From positions 2,108,001-2,172,000 of the forward strand of contig CM065309.1 in NCBI GenBank assembly GCA_033032175.1: DNA of 64,000 nucleotides, read 5' to 3'. A program made the position numbers and the translations under genes. Below the pieces are notes generated by a model, which was given only the letters and a program-made list of their open reading frames with translations, ran no database searches and was not told the origin of the DNA. Position 1 is the stretch's first letter, and the number at the start of each line of letters is the position of its first letter. This document shows positions 36,406-47,762 of the stretch, piece after piece. The DNA comes from Saturnia japonica (taxonomy: Eukaryota > Arthropoda > Insecta > Lepidoptera > Saturniidae).

Positions 36406-36750
36406 ATATAATAATATGTGAAGCAAAAGCTTTCACCTTTTTAAGCGTATTGCGTGCACGGAAGACTGAGATGTGGCATGGAGAAGGAGTGCAGAAAGCT
36501 ACAATTTATCTATAATATCAGTTACTAATATATTAAATAAAATAAATTAATACTGCGAATCCTAAAATGGCCATTGCCATAATTGAACTGAAACCCTCCA
36601 AAATATTGTAAAAGTGACAGCAAGTGATGTAGATAATACTTATTGTTTATGAATACCGTAAATGTCAAACAGAAAATAGTCTATGATCAAAAAGTCGCTG
36701 GTCGAATTTGGACCTTAGGGCGATCGCTAGTTTCTACTTTCTATAAAGCA
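36406..36750 (+). repeat. Dispersed repeat family F, copy 1
   Basis: It starts near GTGAAGCAAAAGCTTTCACC and contains GAGAAGGAGTGCAGAAAGCT, AATACTGCGAATCCTAAAA, GTGACAGCAAGTGAT and GTCAAACAGAAAATAGTCTA. A second copy with the same order is at 60177-60500 in P450 intron 5. It ends only about 70 bp before esterase 3 exon 2. No coding content. Confidence 0.8.
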
Positions 36751-36817
36751 ACTATTGTATCATTCAACGGTCATCAAAACAGGTAAATAACTATATGATG
36801 ATTGGTGTTCTTTTCAG

Positions 36818-39800
36818 GAAAATTCTGTTGTAACAGTTAAGCAAGGTCAGTTGAAGGGGACAGTAAAGAAGTTGTTAGATGGGTCATCATATTACAGTTT
36901 TAAAGGTATTCCTTATGCACAGCCACCTATCGGAGAGTTGAGGTTTCAGGTGATTTAATTTCTTCTTATTTTTTTAAACTTATTCCAAATCGCAACATAA
37001 TCCGTTTTTATTATTGGTTTTTAAAATAAGTGGAGGGCACTGTTTAGTAAGGATTACCTTACTTCCTTTAAAAATTAAGCAAATTTAATATCTGCATCTG
37101 ATATTGTTGAGACGCGATAATTTGAATTACCTGAAAATTGTACAAGCACTTAATAAAAAAATGACTAAGTATGCCCTATAGGTACACTGTAATGTGAGAT
37201 TTTATGTAAACAATAAACTGGTGTTTCTCAGACTTAAGATACCTGTCCATTATTATTCTCAGAAGACTTATTAGATTGCAGATACACTGTAATTTAAATT
37301 ATTATAAATTTTCATTTATGCCTAAAATGCAGTTGTAATTAATTATGTATATGCAAGTAATATATAAGGTTATTTTTTAATCAATTATTTATTTATTTAC
37401 TAATTAGAATTTGAACTATCAATGGAGGTACCATGACTTGTAGTATTTATAGCAAAACTGTCTACCAGATCAATCAATTCTTGCCATTCTTTGTCCCACT
37501 TTTGTGTCAACTTCACTTTGCTACATTTCCGCTATTATAATACTCTGTAATGCGTCTCTTATCAAAGATTTCATTTCTTGAGGCTTAAAAACCTTATTTT
37601 TTTTTGTTATATTCTATTAGATTTGGGCCAATATTAACTCTACGGGATTAAATTTAAAGTAGTAAGGTGATGGTTAACATTGTTATCCCATTTTATCAGA
37701 CGATATCATCTTGTTACATATTGTGTTTGACTTTTTTATATTTTCTTTCATTTATTTTTTCCACTAATTTTGCCCTTACCACCTTCATCAAAGGTTACGT
37801 TTTTTCCTTATCATGCTTGCAATTCACACTTTGTATTCAGTGGGTGCTTTTTTCGTGGTACAGTGCATTCTCTATACTCTATATTAACAATAACAGAGTT
37901 TGTTTCAAACTTAGGTAATACAACTTTGAATCATTTTTCAAAGTCATACGCATCCATTGCAGAGTGGTAGTTCGTATCTGGTTTCTTTGATTAAAAAATT
38001 TATTCACGATCATGCAGAAGTCCAGAGTGAGATCCAATATGCAGTATTATCAAGTGTTTGTCTTCGCCACGGGGATTTTTATGTTTCGAATATTTTTTAC
38101 GTTGTATGAACGATTACCTTCTTGAAGTAGACAATGTTGATGTATGTGTGATGATGTATTTCTATGCCTAATTGTTCACAATCGAAATAGTTGTTGTCCG
38201 AACACAGCATTCGCTTTGTTATGGTTTTAGTTTTTTAAACGCTTAACTTTCTCAATTTTTGTAATACTATGTATATTATATTTCTTCAAACTTTATAACT
38301 ATTAAACATACTTTTTATTAACTTTCAGGCGCCACTGCCACCAAAACCATGGGAAGGCGTTCGCGACGCCAGCAACCACGGACCCGTTTGTCCGCAATAC
38401 GACCTAAACATAAGACAAATTATAGAAGGAGACGAGGATTGTTTGTATTTAAATGTCTATACAAAATCATTGACAGCCAACGCTAATTTACCGGTCATGG
38501 TATATATTCACGGCGGGGGCTTCATGTCAGGTTCTGGAAATACCGATCTGTATGGACCTGAATTTTTTTTGCAACATGACGTTATTCTTGTTACAATAAA
38601 CTACAGACTTGACGTTCTAGGCTTCTTATGTTTAGACATTCCTGAAGCGCCTGGTAATGCTGGTATAAAAGATCAAGTAGCCGCTCTACGTTGGACTAAA
38701 GATAACATTGTTAAATTCGGTGGAAACCCTGATAATATAACTATATTTGGAGAAAGCGCTGGCGCTGTTTCGGTGACTTATCACATGCTTTCGCCTATGT
38801 CGAAAGGGTTGTTTGACAAAGTGATAGGACAAAGTGGCGTTTGCTTTCTAGATTGGACAGTTAGTTCAGGTGCAGTTGATAGAGCATTTAGAGTTGGAAA
38901 ATTCCTAGGAAAAGATACTAATGATGTATACGATTTATTGAATTTTTTTAAAGGAGTCCCAGCTGTCGATTTACTTAAATTGAATTTTCCAACTAGAACG
39001 CCTGATGAGAAATATAGAGGGCTTCCATTAACATTCGTTCCTGTTGTAGAAAAAATTTTTGATAATATCGAACCATTTATAACTGAGCATCCGCTTGATA
39101 TGGTATTATCGAAGAAAGTGGTGAAGGTACCTTTAATGCTAGGCTATACATCAGCAGAAGGACTTGTGATGCTACAAGATCATTTAAAGAAGCTCGGGGT
39201 AATGAATGAACAGCCATCTTATTATGTACCAAGGGAGATAGCCCAGAAAGTGACAGAGGATAAATTGAAAGACTTCGGTGAGAGAATAAAAGCTTTTTAC
39301 TTTGGTAATAATAAAATATCAAAAGCGACAAGCCAATCGATTGTGAATTTGTTAAGTGATACTAATTTTTGTTACAACACACACAGATTCGCTGAGTTTT
39401 ATAGCCTATTGAATGAATCTACATACATGTACAGGTTTGACTTTAACACTAAATTAAATATGACCAAAATAATGTTTGGTTTGAAAGAAATGCATGGTGC
39501 GTGTCACGCCGACGACTTGTTCTATTTGTTCCATAATATGCTAAACGCGGAGGTTTACCAGAGTGATGAGAAACTGAGGCAAATCGTGTATAAATTAACA
39601 AAGCTGTGGACAAACTTCGCTAGAACTGGGTAAGTTGCATTTAGTAGTTTTAAGTATTTTCTTTGTAGATTACATTGTCAAAGTGTTCTTCAGATATGGT
39701 GAACTGTGTTTTAAAGTTAAAAAAAAATATTTTCGCAATTCACACGTCGTAGAAGTGAATCCTTCACATCTATGTTTTTGCTAATTCAGAAAATGATCAA

Positions 39801-42800
39801 ATACTGATTTAAAGTTTATGAAAATGTACATACAAGTACATACTCACAATATCATTTTCAATTATACCATTTCCATTTCTTTATTTTCTCGATGACAGCT
39901 CGTGTGAAAACTTGAACGAGCGTCTTTTTTACATTATGTATGCATTAATTTATAAAAATATGACGTTTACACACGTACAAGGTTATACCAGAGTCGGAGA
40001 AACTGATAGGGATGGAGCTATATCGATAAACGTAACACGATAACAGACCCGATATTTTTTTACAAAATTTAAGAAACTAAACTACTGCCGGATACTTTTG
40101 TACAAATTTATTAACTAATATTATATTTCATTACAAGATGTTACACGTATTAATTCTTGATTAATAATGGCAACTTTTTCAAAATTTTCGAAGCTGTTGT
40201 AAAATAAGTAGGTATAGATAGGTACTCGACAATAAAAATAAATAATTATAACGACAGGTAATCTTTATTTATTTTAATTTAAATTTAATATAAAATATAT
40301 AAATCAAAATATAATAAATATATGCGATCGATATCATTACTTATTTGGTCACAACACTACAACTATCAAATTAGAACTGTCATCGAGAAAATAAAGAAAT
40401 GGAAATAGTATAATGCATATTTGATATATTCATGGTAACCTAACACAATATCAATATCACTGTAACAGAATGTCATAAGTGTTGTCTAAAAAGTTTTTAT
40501 TTCGTGCCTTTTTGATGAGGTAATAAAATTCGTAAATCCGTGGTGGTTCCGGCTTAGAATAGACCCCTCCATTTCTACCCGTGGATGTCGTAAGAGGCGA
40601 CTAAGGGAAAAAAACTAGTGGATGGGCAGCAGCACCCCCCACTTAAACAACAAAAAAGCAATATCTGCGCTCGCCAACCCGCATGACCAGCGTGGCGAGT
40701 ATGGGCAAATCCCCCCTATGAAAACGACAAGAACGACCAGGCTCCCAGTCCCCGGCGGCCCCGCTATTCTTAGTTTCGGTAGCTGCTATGGTAACGGCGG
40801 GGCAGGGGGTGCTTAGAATCCCCGGAAGAGTTCCAGCTACTGACCCCCTCGACAACTGGCCCTGGCAACATATAATAATCGCACTTTGAGGACTGACGAG
40901 AATATTGTCGAGCTGGAAGAGGAAATATACTAGTTACACTGGGATCTTATAGAATTATCAGAAGTCCGAAGAGAGGGTGAGGACACGATAATCATGAAAT
41001 CCGGTAACTTGTTCTATTACAGGGAGGGCGACCAACAGTCCCTAGGTGGTGTTGGGTTTATCGTCCGGAAGTCTCTCATTAACAACATTGTGACCATCGA
41101 CAGTGTATCGAGCAGGGCAGCGTACCTGATACTCAGAATATCCAAAAGATATTCGTTGAAGGTCATACAGGTTTACGCACCGACCTCGGCATACCCTGAT
41201 GATGAATTGGAGGTTTTGTATAAGGACATTAGTAGGGCCATACATACCTCGAAAACCCACACTTCACTGTTGTAATGGGAGACTTTAATGCGAAGCTGGG
41301 CAAAAGAGATGGTGAAGAGTTGGGAGTGGAGCAATTTGGTTATGGGCAACGGAACCCTAGGGGCCAGAGGTTGGCCGATTTTATGGAGAAAGAGGAACTC
41401 TTTAAGATGAACTCTTTCTTCCAGAAGCCACCTCATAGGAAATGGACCTGGATGAGTCCCGATGGTTCCACGAAAAATGAGATAGACTTCATCATGACCA
41501 CGAAGAGACAAATATTCAATGATGTCACTGTGATCTACAGAGTGAAAACCGGCAGTGATCACCGAATGGTTAGAGGCACATTGAATATCAATCTAAAAAT
41601 AGAAAGGTCTCGCCTGAAAGTCTACGCTCCGACCCTCTAATGCTCAACTCCAAAACCCCGAGAGCTTTCAACTCGAATTGAAAACCAATTCGATTGCCTA
41701 GATAGTTGCGTCTCCGTAGATGATATTAGTAATAGGCTGGTAGAAACTGTCCATGCGGTTGGGTCCAAGTTTTTTAAAACTCACCGTAGCAATAGGACTC
41801 AAAAGATATCAGATCAAACCCGAAAACTCATGGCGGATCGGCGTGGTGTGGCGCTGAAGTGTTCCGATGACGCTAAGTCCTATAGGCAGCTCAATAGCTA
41901 TAAATCCTTGGGACACGATGTCCGGTCTTACAATACCAAAAGTATTAAAGAGACGATAGAGCGGAATAAAGGCTCCAAAGTGTTAGCTAGGAATGCATCT
42001 ATTGGGCAGAGTCAGTTGACAAAGCTGAAAATGGATGATGGCAGCGTAGCGTCCACCAAGCCAGAGGTATTAAGGGAGATCGAAAGGTTCTATGGGCAGT
42101 TATATACCTCGTCAACAAAGCCTGTTACCAGCCCGGCTATAGAGCCGAGAGCCGGGCTGACCCGACACTATACCGAAGATATCCCCGACATCAGCCTGTA
42201 CGAGATTGGGATGGCCCTTAAGCAGCTTAAGAACAACAAGGCGTCGGGTAATGACGGAGTTACATCAGAGGTTCTGAAAGCCGGTGGAACACCGGTAGGT
42301 AAGGTCCTGCAGAAGCTCTTTAATTCCGTTATACTCGAGGGTAAAACGCCGGAAACGTGGAGCAGCAGCGTGGTGGTCCTGTTCTTCAAGAAAGGTTATA
42401 AAACCTTATTGAAGAACTATCAGCCCATCTCGTTGCTGAGCCATGTTTATAAGCTGTTTTCGAGGGTCATCACGAATCGTCTCGAGCGCAGGTTTGATGT
42501 CTTCCAGCCTCCCGAACAAGCCGGTTTCCGAAAAGGCTTTAGCACCGTAGACCACATCTATACGCTGCGGCAGATTATACAGAAGACTGGCGAGTATAAT
42601 CTGCCTTTATGCTTAGCGTTCGTGGACTACGAAAAATCGAAAAATTGACTATCGATATATCGAAGTGTTGAAGTGCTTGTACAACAACGCCACCATGTCG
42701 GTCCGAGTACAGGAGCAGAGCACGAAGGCAATTCCTTTGAGGAGAGGCGTTAGACAGGGAGACGTAATATCTCCGAAACTGTTTACCGCCGCCCTAGAGG

Positions 42801-44298
42801 ACGCCTTCAAGCTCCTGGAATGGCAAAGACTCGGCATCAATGTCAATGGCGACTACATCACGTACCTTCGATTTGCTGACGATATCGTAGTCATGGCAGA
42901 ATCGTTGGAAGATCTTGGCACAATGCTCGATGGCCTCGACAAAGTTTCTCAACAGGTGGGCCTTAAAATGAACATGGACAAGACGAAAATCATGTCGAAT
43001 GTCCATGTGGTGCCCACCCCAGTATCAGTTAGGAACTCTTGTCTAGAAGTTGTTGACGAATATGTCTACCTGGGACAAACAGTCCAGTTAGGTAGGTCCA
43101 ACTTTGAAAAAGAGGTCAGTCGACGAATCCAACTCGGCTGGGCAGCGTTCGGGAAACTGCGCGACGTCTTCTCGTCCAAAATACCTTAGTGCCTTAAGAC
43201 GAAAGTCTTTGACCAGTGTATGTTGCCAGTGATGACATATGGCACAGAGACGTGGTCGCTCACTGTGGGCCTCATAAGAAAGCTCAAGGTTGCTCAGCGA
43301 GCTATGGAGAGGGCTATGGTTGGTGTTTCTCTACGAGATCGAATCAGAAATGAGGAGATCCGTAGACAAACTAAGGTCACCGACATAGCCAAAAGGATTA
43401 GCAAGTTGAAGTGGCAGTGGGCGGGGCACATAGTTCGGAGAACTGACGGCCGTTTGGGCAGAAAGGTTCTCGAGTGGAGACCACGCACCGGAAAGCGCAG
43501 CGTAGGACGGCCCCCCACTAGATGGAAAGATGACCTAATAAAGGTCGCTGGGAGCCGTTGGGTGCAGGCCGCACAAGATCGGTCGCTCTGGAGATCTATG
43601 GGGGAGGCCTATGTTGAGCAGTGGACTTCCTGCGGATGAAATGATGATGATGATGATGATGATGATGAATAAAATTAATTATTGTGTGGTAACAAACCTC
43701 TTTTGTACCATTTTACTATTGCCTAAAAGTTCCTATCTCATTTTCTCCCACGTTAAATCTTATGAATGTATGTGTCTCTCTTTTTACTGTCGCTTTCGCT
43801 TTTTCGATTCGTCGACTTTCAAAGCACAAAGATGCTAAAGAAGTTTCCACTTGAAAATAAATGTTTCAATTTATTAAAATAAAAAGCTTTTAATCAAATT
43901 GTATCGAGTCTTTTGACAGAATTCTCGACAAGATATTTTTATCGTTCAGATCTTTTCATGCAGCGTTCTTACAGGTATATGATGTTGCTAATTAAATTTA
44001 CATATCCAGCGAGAATCAACGATGGTTTTTGAATTGTAATGTAAATGCCATTAGACGCAGTGCCGTAACTATGTCGTACTAGGCACTATGTAAAAAATAG
44101 GTAAATCTTTTCAGTGATCCCACTCCGGATGACAGTTTGGGCGTCAAGTGGAAGCGATACAGCTCAGCGGGTAAAGAATTTCTAGCGTTGGATGAGGTAA
44201 TGCGCGTCGAACATTATTCTGAAAAAGATCGTATGGAGTTCTGGAACAAACTGTATCGTGAAGCGGGTTGTCCTTATATGTCTAAAAGTTCGTTATAA
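36818..44298 (+). CDS. Carboxylesterase 3 (COesterase family), first exon not found
   Basis: Exons 36818-36949, 38329-39629 and 44115-44298 (TAA) join in frame to 538 residues from exon 2 on. Numbered from exon 2: the oxyanion hole His105-Gly-Gly-Gly (VYIHGGGF) is canonical; Ser187 in FGESAG; Glu321 in SAEG; His437 in GACHADD. All parts for catalysis are present. Intron positions and phases equal those of esterases 1 and 2. The long exon is 1301 nt, the same as in esterase 1. It ends SKSSL. Intron 2 contains a dead DDE transposase and intron 3 (4485 bp) an RTE LINE. By analogy a phase-0 signal-peptide exon should lie upstream of 36818. Repeat insertions fill that stretch and I could not identify it; if it is truly missing the protein would not be secreted. 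A downstream AATAAA is at 44433. Confidence 0.9.
37395..38200 (-). pseudogene. DDE-superfamily (IS630/Tc1-like) transposase, heavily decayed
   Basis: Reading the minus strand across frames and stops gives coherent blocks in order: LIILHIGSHSGLLHDRE; then YHSAMDAYDFEK and FKVVLPKFETNSVIV (about 38020-37890); VPRKKHPLNTK; a HHLTTLNL/IPVELILAQ block near 37650 that corresponds to the YHPELNPIE-type motif holding the third acidic residue; then KPQEMKSLIRDALQS and a C-terminal LIDLVDSFA near 37460. This order is that of an IS630-type DDE endonuclease protein common in Lepidoptera. Several stops and frame changes show it is dead. It lies in intron 2 of esterase 3, antisense to the gene. Confidence 0.72.
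40522..40530. repeat. Target-site duplication, left copy (RTE copy 2)
   Basis: AATAAAATT here is repeated at 43668-43676 after the ATG tail. It is short and AT-rich, so chance cannot be fully excluded. Confidence 0.6.
40866..41640 (+). pseudogene. RTE apurinic-type endonuclease domain, frameshifted
   Basis: Blocks in order: TLRTDENIVELEEEI, a TAG stop at about 40930, LSEVRREGEDTII, GGVGFIVRKSLINNI and LKVIQVYAPTSAYPDDELE up to a frame break near 41273. The frame then resumes at MGDFNAKLGKRDGEELG, with KNEIDFIMTTKR and GSDHRMVRGTL. The GDFNA and SDHR motifs are endonuclease catalytic motifs (Asp/Asn and Asp-His). Stop and frameshift mean it is not functional. Confidence 0.88.
41830..43639 (+). 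pseudogene. RTE reverse transcriptase, deleted and interrupted
   Basis: 41830-42648 carries the fingers region (LKQLKNNKASGNDGVTSE, YQPISLLSHVYKLFSR, EQAGFRKGFSTVDH). At about 42636-42648 the copy drops roughly 55-60 bases compared with 17561-17622, has a short TCGAAAA filler, and stops. The frame resumes at 42665-43189 with RRGVRQGDVISPKLF and the catalytic FADDIV. It then meets a TAG stop at 43187-43189 and continues at 43220-43639 to the normal C terminus. The same stretch is open in the shorter copy in esterase 2 intron 1. Confidence 0.9.
43640..43667. repeat. (ATG)n tail of RTE copy 2
   Basis: About nine ATG/GATGAT units directly after the reverse-transcriptase stop; the characteristic RTE 3' end. 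Confidence 0.9.
43668..43676. repeat. Target-site duplication, right copy (RTE copy 2)
   Basis: AATAAAATT, same as 40522-40530. Confidence 0.6.
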
Positions 44299-44432
44299 TC
44301 TCTATATTTAGTAAAGTATACGTTAGGGTTATGGTTATAAGTTACAAAACATCCAAATACACCAAACATTTTAAGGCGATCACAACGTGCACATTGTCGA
44401 CATCAAGAAAAATAATATAATTATATAATCAA

Positions 44433-44438
44433 AATAAA
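44433..44438 (+). promoter_or_regulatory. Candidate poly(A) signal of esterase 3
   Basis: AATAAA about 135 bases after the stop codon; a plausible distance in an AT-rich setting where chance matches are common. Confidence 0.4.
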
Positions 44439-44974
44439 TACAATATACGATAACGAGACAGGATACCGTAAAATGGGGGTGAATAGGGTAAAATCCCAAC
44501 TTCATAAAAAGTTTTAGTATGGTTTTTTACGCATATCTTGCTGTTTCAACAATCTAATGATTGAGTCTTGGTGGTGTGCCTTTGTAAAAACATGCAATAT
44601 ACATTTTATACTAGAAGGTTTTTTGCTCTATTATGTTGAAAAGAAAGTAATATTTTAAAGATCTTTTTAATTTGTATACCTCTACATATTTAGACAAGAA
44701 AAAAAATCTTTTTATCAAGTTGAAAAACATAATAAGCACCGAACCAACAAAACAAGAAAAAACAATAAAAGCTAATTAAAAGCAATTTATTCTAATAAAT
44801 TAATTATAAAAATTATTAATTAACAACAATACTCTTCAAACCCGTACGAGTTTTTTTTTATCATAAGCTTTATATACTTATACTAAAATTATGAGATCAC
44901 ACACTACAAAAATTTCATCTACAGCAAGTCTATTTATTCTTTAACAACATTTTCGATTCTGTACATAAAAAAAA

Positions 44975-45357
44975 TTAATTCGAGAGACTAAGTCAGAACC
45001 CAAGAGCAGCAAAACATAAGAGAACCACTTCTGTATTTTTAGATTTTTTTTGAACTTGTTATATAATCTACTAATTGATAATTATTTCGTAGTATCGAAT
45101 CAATAAATAAAATAAATATCACAAGAGTTTATCCTTTAACCAAAGATATTCTTCTAAATACCCTAAACATTTATTTTAATTAGTTATACTTCAAATTCAG
45201 ACAGAAGATAATATGTAGTGTTATTACCTATAGTTATTAAGGAACGCCCACAAATAACGTAATGCGAGATTGTTGGCAATTTAAACTATTCGGTATGAAC
45301 CCGAAAGAAATCTGATAGGTATTTACATGTTACCCGTAAACCATTCATTCAACCCTG
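44975..45357 (+). repeat. Repeat A, first copy of the palindrome arm sequence
   Basis: This ~380 bp stretch (TTAATTCGAGAGACTAAGTC ... CCATTCATTCAACCCTG) is the reverse complement of 48512-48896. From the T-run on, it matches 48897-49212 in direct orientation. Unlike those copies it is not followed by LINE sequence; after AACCCTG it turns into unrelated AT-rich DNA. It therefore looks like the pre-insertion form of the host sequence. Confidence 0.85.
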
Positions 45358-46900
45358 TGAAACTCGTAAAATGTTTGGAGTCATTTATGGGAGTACCCTA
45401 ACTGGAAAGAACTTCAAAAGAGAAGAAACATTAATCTGAACATTTACGCTACGTAATACTTACCGAAAGGACTATTTATATTAACCACTCAACGTCAAGT
45501 GCATTATTATAACTAACATCTTTTTAATGTTTTAATAAACAGTTTGAAACCTATATTTTAACAACGATACATTTTTCTTTCTAAACGAATATCCTACTAC
45601 TTATTCGAGAATATAATAGCTTATCATAATTTATAATAAATAAAAAAATCGTACTTATGTCACTGTAATTTTGGTTAATAAAAAAAAGTGTTTCAGTCTT
45701 AAAAGAAAATAACATAATACTTCGATCCGATCAGCATGTATACGATTTACTTGATATAATATGTGTGCGAATCTTTCTCACATATATTGCTAGTGGTCGT
45801 GTACGTGCTTGTCTGAATACAGGGTAAGAATTGACGTTAGATTTTAATACATAATAAATAAATAAACATAAATACACATAATTAATTAAACAAATTAAAA
45901 TTAATATACCTGTTAACGTAGATAAATAATGTAAACCATTAACAAACTAAATAAAAGATATAAAGATAATATAAGTATATTTTACCCTATTGATTATTCA
46001 TTATTTACATTTTTCAAATCCACCTCAAACATTCCACGTTACAACATTAGACGCACTATATTGTATCACACAAACAAATGTAACATACACGTGTAGTTTG
46101 CTACCAATTTGCTACGACCAAAAACCCAAACACATTTATCTCGATTTTGTACTACTACAATAGAATAAACTGCCATTATATTATGAGAAAATTACGTCCT
46201 AGCCTGTATTAGGCTGAAGAAGAAATCATTCTGTGTTAAAAGTCCGTGTAATAATCATAATTATGTACGCGTCACACATAACTTGTACACAAGTCGATCA
46301 CTATAGTATAATTATTAATATTTTTGTGTAGTGTATCATAGAAGTCATTGCATGACCTACAGAGACCGGTTATATCTAAATAATATTTACTTTTGGATTT
46401 AGAAGATCCCGAGTGATATTAATACATGATTACGATGTATCATAAACATTTCATTATTATACTTTTTAAACAACTACTTTAAATATGAAATGACACCAGT
46501 TAGAGACACCTAGATTCTATGACTGACATTTACACAGAGCAACTGTTGAATTAAACTAACTTACTGCGTATTTTATAATCATAATTATTGACTAACATGA
46601 AACATGTCTTCTTATTTAACGACAAATCCGTAATACACCAGGATATAGACACATATTGTGCGTGGAGCATCACGCCCATTGGGGAACAGCCACCGAATTG
46701 GATTTGAAGGCTGCTGGCGCTGAATCTGTATGATGCTGTGATCTGAATGAGATCACGTTTTGGTATTTTACATCGACATATAAACAATTCAAAATTAAAT
46801 ACAATTCCCGAAAATAAAAACAAACAGGAAAACAACTAATTCGTTTAAACTTCAGGATCCATCAGATCTCTCAGAATTTCCATATTATTCTTGTAATAAC
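45358..46900. other. AT-rich spacer, nothing recognised
   Basis: No convincing coding frame. The 94-codon minus-strand frame at 46551-46835 has no known motif. The sequence is rich in A/T runs. Confidence 0.45.
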
Positions 46901-47290
46901 TTAGTCTTCTGGAGCGACTTGGTTCCAAAGTTTTTTCATGTTGCTTTTAAATATAATTTTCTCATCCAATAAAACATGTTTTTTTTCCCCTTCAGTTATT
47001 ATTTTCTTGTGTAGTAGGTTTTGAACTTGTAATTGTACCACTTTTTTTGTTGTATATCAGCCAAAGTTTGTTTTTCATTTAATGTATTGCTATCAGTAGA
47101 TATTATATTATCTTTTCTTTTTAAAGGTATTTTATCACATATTTTTACTCTTTTTTCTTGTTCCTGTTGTTTATGATTTCTTCTCCTAGAAGAAAATTAT
47201 CTTCAAGTATTATAGGCTCCGTATCAATAATGATCACATTTGAGTTAATATTTATTTTTGAAGTAAAACTTCTTTAGGCACGGTTCGGGA
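46901..47290 (-). pseudogene. Decayed coding remnant of unknown family
   Basis: The minus strand gives three linked coding-like stretches in changing frames: SNVIIIDTEPIILEDNFLLG (near 47250-47180); KICDKIPLKRKDNIISTDSN continuing NTLNEKQTLADIQQKK (near 47150-47040); and VQLQVQNLLHKKIITEGEKK continuing HVLLDEKIIFKSN to LWNQVAPED and a stop at 46901-46903. They are charged and helix-like, as in a DNA-binding or transposon accessory protein. I do not recognise the family. At least two frameshifts separate the parts. Confidence 0.5.
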
Positions 47291-47762
47291 GTAACTCAGA
47301 TTTTTACATTAATGAGATCTTATTTTTATGACAACATTTAATGATTATTATTATTAAATCTCTGGTTAAAAGGTAAAACTCATTGCATGCTAAAATATAA
47401 ATAACTTTTAACAATATACAATCATGTTTTCCTTAATAAAACAGTGAATAAAACTCTCATAAATTCACCGAGTGAATAAAAACATTTTTAATTTGAAATA
47501 CACGAATTATGCAAATCTGTACTAAAAATGCAACTTACCAACTGGTTGACTGGATAGAGCGGTTTTTATTGCGCCATCAAATTTAAATTAAAATATCCCG
47601 CCATTTTTAGTTATATTTTTCGTTATTGTGGTCTTTAGTGGTGATGTGATAAATATAAATCCTATGCAACTGTTCATTTTGTTGCTGTTAATGGTAATAA
47701 GTAAAGTATATATAACTCATGAAATAGTTTCATATCAGTTATATTAGATACCCGTGCCTCCC

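Larger units (their letters stand above)
40531..43667 (+). mobile_element. Near full-length RTE-type LINE in intron 3 of esterase 3
   Basis: About 3.1 kb, close to the size of a full RTE element. It has a 5' region with no frame (40531-40860), then endonuclease, then reverse transcriptase, then an (ATG)n tail at 43640-43667. The 3' half is nearly the same as 17527-18628. It is broken at several points (see the two parts below), so it cannot move by itself. It is sense-oriented in the host intron. Confidence 0.9.

Noticed and set aside
40622..40855. Opposing 64- and 70-codon frames as small genes
   Set aside because: They lie in the 5' untranslated part of RTE copy 2 and show no motif.
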